The notes under the pieces: generated by a model
The model's input: the letters and a program-made list of their open reading frames with translations, nothing else
Database searches by the model: none
What the model was told of the DNA's origin: nothing
Shown here: in pieces, positions 38,857-39,798 of the stretch
Layout: each line of letters begins with the position of its first letter
Numbering within the stretch: the stretch's first letter is position 1
Assembly: GCA_016790425.1 (NCBI GenBank)
Contig: JAEUPF010000101.1
Coordinates: 1 to 39,798, forward strand
Direction: 5' to 3'
Length of the DNA: 39,798 bases
Source of the DNA: Rubrivivax sp.
Lineage (GTDB): Bacteria > Pseudomonadota > Gammaproteobacteria > Burkholderiales > Burkholderiaceae_C
Program-made: the position numbers and the translations under genes

Positions 38857-39798
38857 TCAGTTCTGCGCGATCTTCGAGCCCTTCAACACCATGTCGCCGC
38901 TGGCCTTGATGCCGATCTTGCCGCTGCCGGTGACGGTGATGTCCTTGCCCTTGATCTGGATGGTGCCGTCCTTCTTCATCGTGATGCTGGCGTCGCCGGT
39001 CTTGATGGTGATCTCGTCGCCGGCCTCGAGGACGAACTTCTTGCCCACCTTGAGCTTGTCGTCCTTGCCGATGTCGGTGGTGCGGTTCTCGCCGACCGTC
39101 AGCGTCTCGTTCTTGCCCACCGTGGTGGCGAGGTCCTTGCCGATCGACACCGCCTGCTTGCCGCCGATGTCGGTGGTCTGGTCGGCGCCCACCGAGACCG
39201 ACTGGTTGGCGCCGACGGTGACCGACTGCGCCGCGCCGACGGCCACGGTCTGCGCCGCGCCGATGGCGATCTCCTGTGCCGCGCCGACGGCGATGGTCTC
39301 GTTGGCGCCCACCGTGTGCGTGCGCTGCAGCGCCACCGTGGCCGTCTCGTTCTTGCCCACGCTGATGCTGCGGTCGGCGCCGATCGTGATCGTCTCGTTG
39401 TTGCCCACCGTCTCGGTGCGGTCGTGCTTGACCAGCACCGTCTCGTCGTGGTCGATGGTCTTGGTGCGGTCGTGGCCCACCCAGTGCGTCTCGTCGTTCT
39501 CGACCTCGACGTCCATGTTCTTCTCGGCATGGATCCACAACTGCTCCGAGCCTTTCTTGTCCTCGAAGCGGATGGCGTTGGCATTGCCGTAGGCGCCGCC
39601 CTTGCTGCTGCGCGTGAGCACGCCGCTCTGGGTGGCGTTGGCCGGCAGTTCCCACGGCGGCATCTGCTCGGCGTTGTAGACGCGGCCGGTGATGATGGGT
39701 TGGTCGGGGTCGCCTTCGAGGAAGTCGACGATGACCTCCTGGCCGATGCGGGGGATCTGCACGAAGCCGAAACTCTTGCCGGCCCACGGCGTGGACAC
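38857..39798 (-). CDS. vgrG: T6SS spike protein VgrG (3' part)
   Basis: The frame is open at the right edge. About 313 C-terminal residues are present, so most of the gp27-like base (several hundred residues) lies outside. The visible part starts in the gp5-like OB region (VSTPWAGKSFGFVQIPRIGQ, EVIVDFLEGDPDQPIITGRV), followed by GGAYGNANAIRFEDKKGSEQ and AEKNMDVEVENDE. Residues about 107-252 then form a regular octapeptide repeat of type VGxNxTxx (for example VGANETIA, VGAAQEIA, IGAAQTVA), the needle-forming beta-helix. The end (ASITMKKDGTIQIKGKDI, then GDMVLKGSKI) is typical. No C-terminal effector domain is attached, so cargo must be delivered through the PAAR-like gene. Confidence 0.95.
   Translation of the reverse strand: MSTPWAGKSFGFVQIPRIGQEVIVDFLEGDPDQPIITGRVYNAEQMPPWELPANATQSGVLTRSSKGGAYGNANAIRFEDKKGSEQLWIHAEKNMDVEVENDETHWVGHDRTKTIDHDETVLVKHDRTETVGNNETITIGADRSISVGKNETATVALQRTHTVGANETIAVGAAQEIAIGAAQTVAVGAAQSVTVGANQSVSVGADQTTDIGGKQAVSIGKDLATTVGKNETLTVGENRTTDIGKDDKLKVGKKFVLEAGDEITIKTGDASITMKKDGTIQIKGKDITVTGSGKIGIKASGDMVLKGSKIAQN
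39043..39480 (-). repeat. 24-bp coding repeats of the VgrG needle
   Basis: About 18 consecutive units of eight codons encode the VGxNxTxx beta-helix repeat. At DNA level the units are similar enough (recurring GTCGGCGCC-like stretches on the coding strand) to look like a tandem array. It is in frame throughout and belongs to the vgrG reading frame. Confidence 0.8.

Noticed and set aside
39043-39480. Possible CRISPR or non-coding tandem array
   Set aside because: The 24-bp units are in-frame codons of the VgrG beta-helix, with no spacers between repeats.

Overview
The window is very GC-rich, and its housekeeping end (rpoA-rplQ in the bacterial alpha-operon order) together with a complete-looking block of type VI secretion (T6SS) genes points to a betaproteobacterium of the order Burkholderiales. 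The species cannot be told from the sequence alone. No tRNA, rRNA or CRISPR array was seen.

Layout: (1) 1-1659: the end of rpoA, then rplQ and a MazG-like nucleotide pyrophosphohydrolase. (2) 1857-9799, plus strand: T6SS membrane-complex and baseplate genes tssJ, tssK, tssL (with an OmpA domain) and tssM, then tagF. (3) 9828-13060: an integron-type gene cassette array without an integrase (a CALIN). It holds four cassettes, three full attC sites and two half sites: a HEPN-motif protein, an exported protein, a small DMP19-like protein and a wrecked antitoxin/ParE pair. Its base composition differs visibly from the flanks. (4) 13141-18566, minus strand: a SPOR-domain lipoprotein, the FHA protein TagH, a PP2C phosphatase and a LanC-like protein. 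TagH and the phosphatase are the signalling arm of T6SS; a LanC homologue beside them is unusual. (5) 18773-26333, plus strand: a two-partner secretion pair, a FhaC/ShlB-type transporter and a giant haemagglutinin-like exoprotein that ends in a caspase-like (C14) domain. (6) 26480-32132, plus strand: an aryl-acid activation and oxidation cluster (EntE/DhbE-like ligase, salicyloyl/anthraniloyl-CoA-type flavin monooxygenase, FadH-like old-yellow-enzyme reductase) with two small coupled genes of unknown role. (7) 32146-32779: a VapBC-type toxin-antitoxin pair. (8) 32950-39798, minus strand: a T6SS effector operon read as vgrG (incomplete at the window edge), DUF2169, a ketosynthase-like protein without the expected catalytic Cys, a DUF4150 PAAR-like tip, an AHH nuclease effector, a DUF1629 (Imm43-like) immunity protein, a DUF6484-like protein and a TIGR02270 HEAT-repeat protein.

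How the parts fit: blocks 2, 4 and 8 belong to one T6SS. The sheath, tube, ATPase and remaining baseplate genes (tssA-H) and the PpkA kinase are absent and probably lie outside the window. The integron array sits between the structural and the regulatory T6SS genes, so that intergenic spot has captured mobile cassettes. Several gene junctions carry short (9-14 bp) tandem duplications at or just after stop codons.
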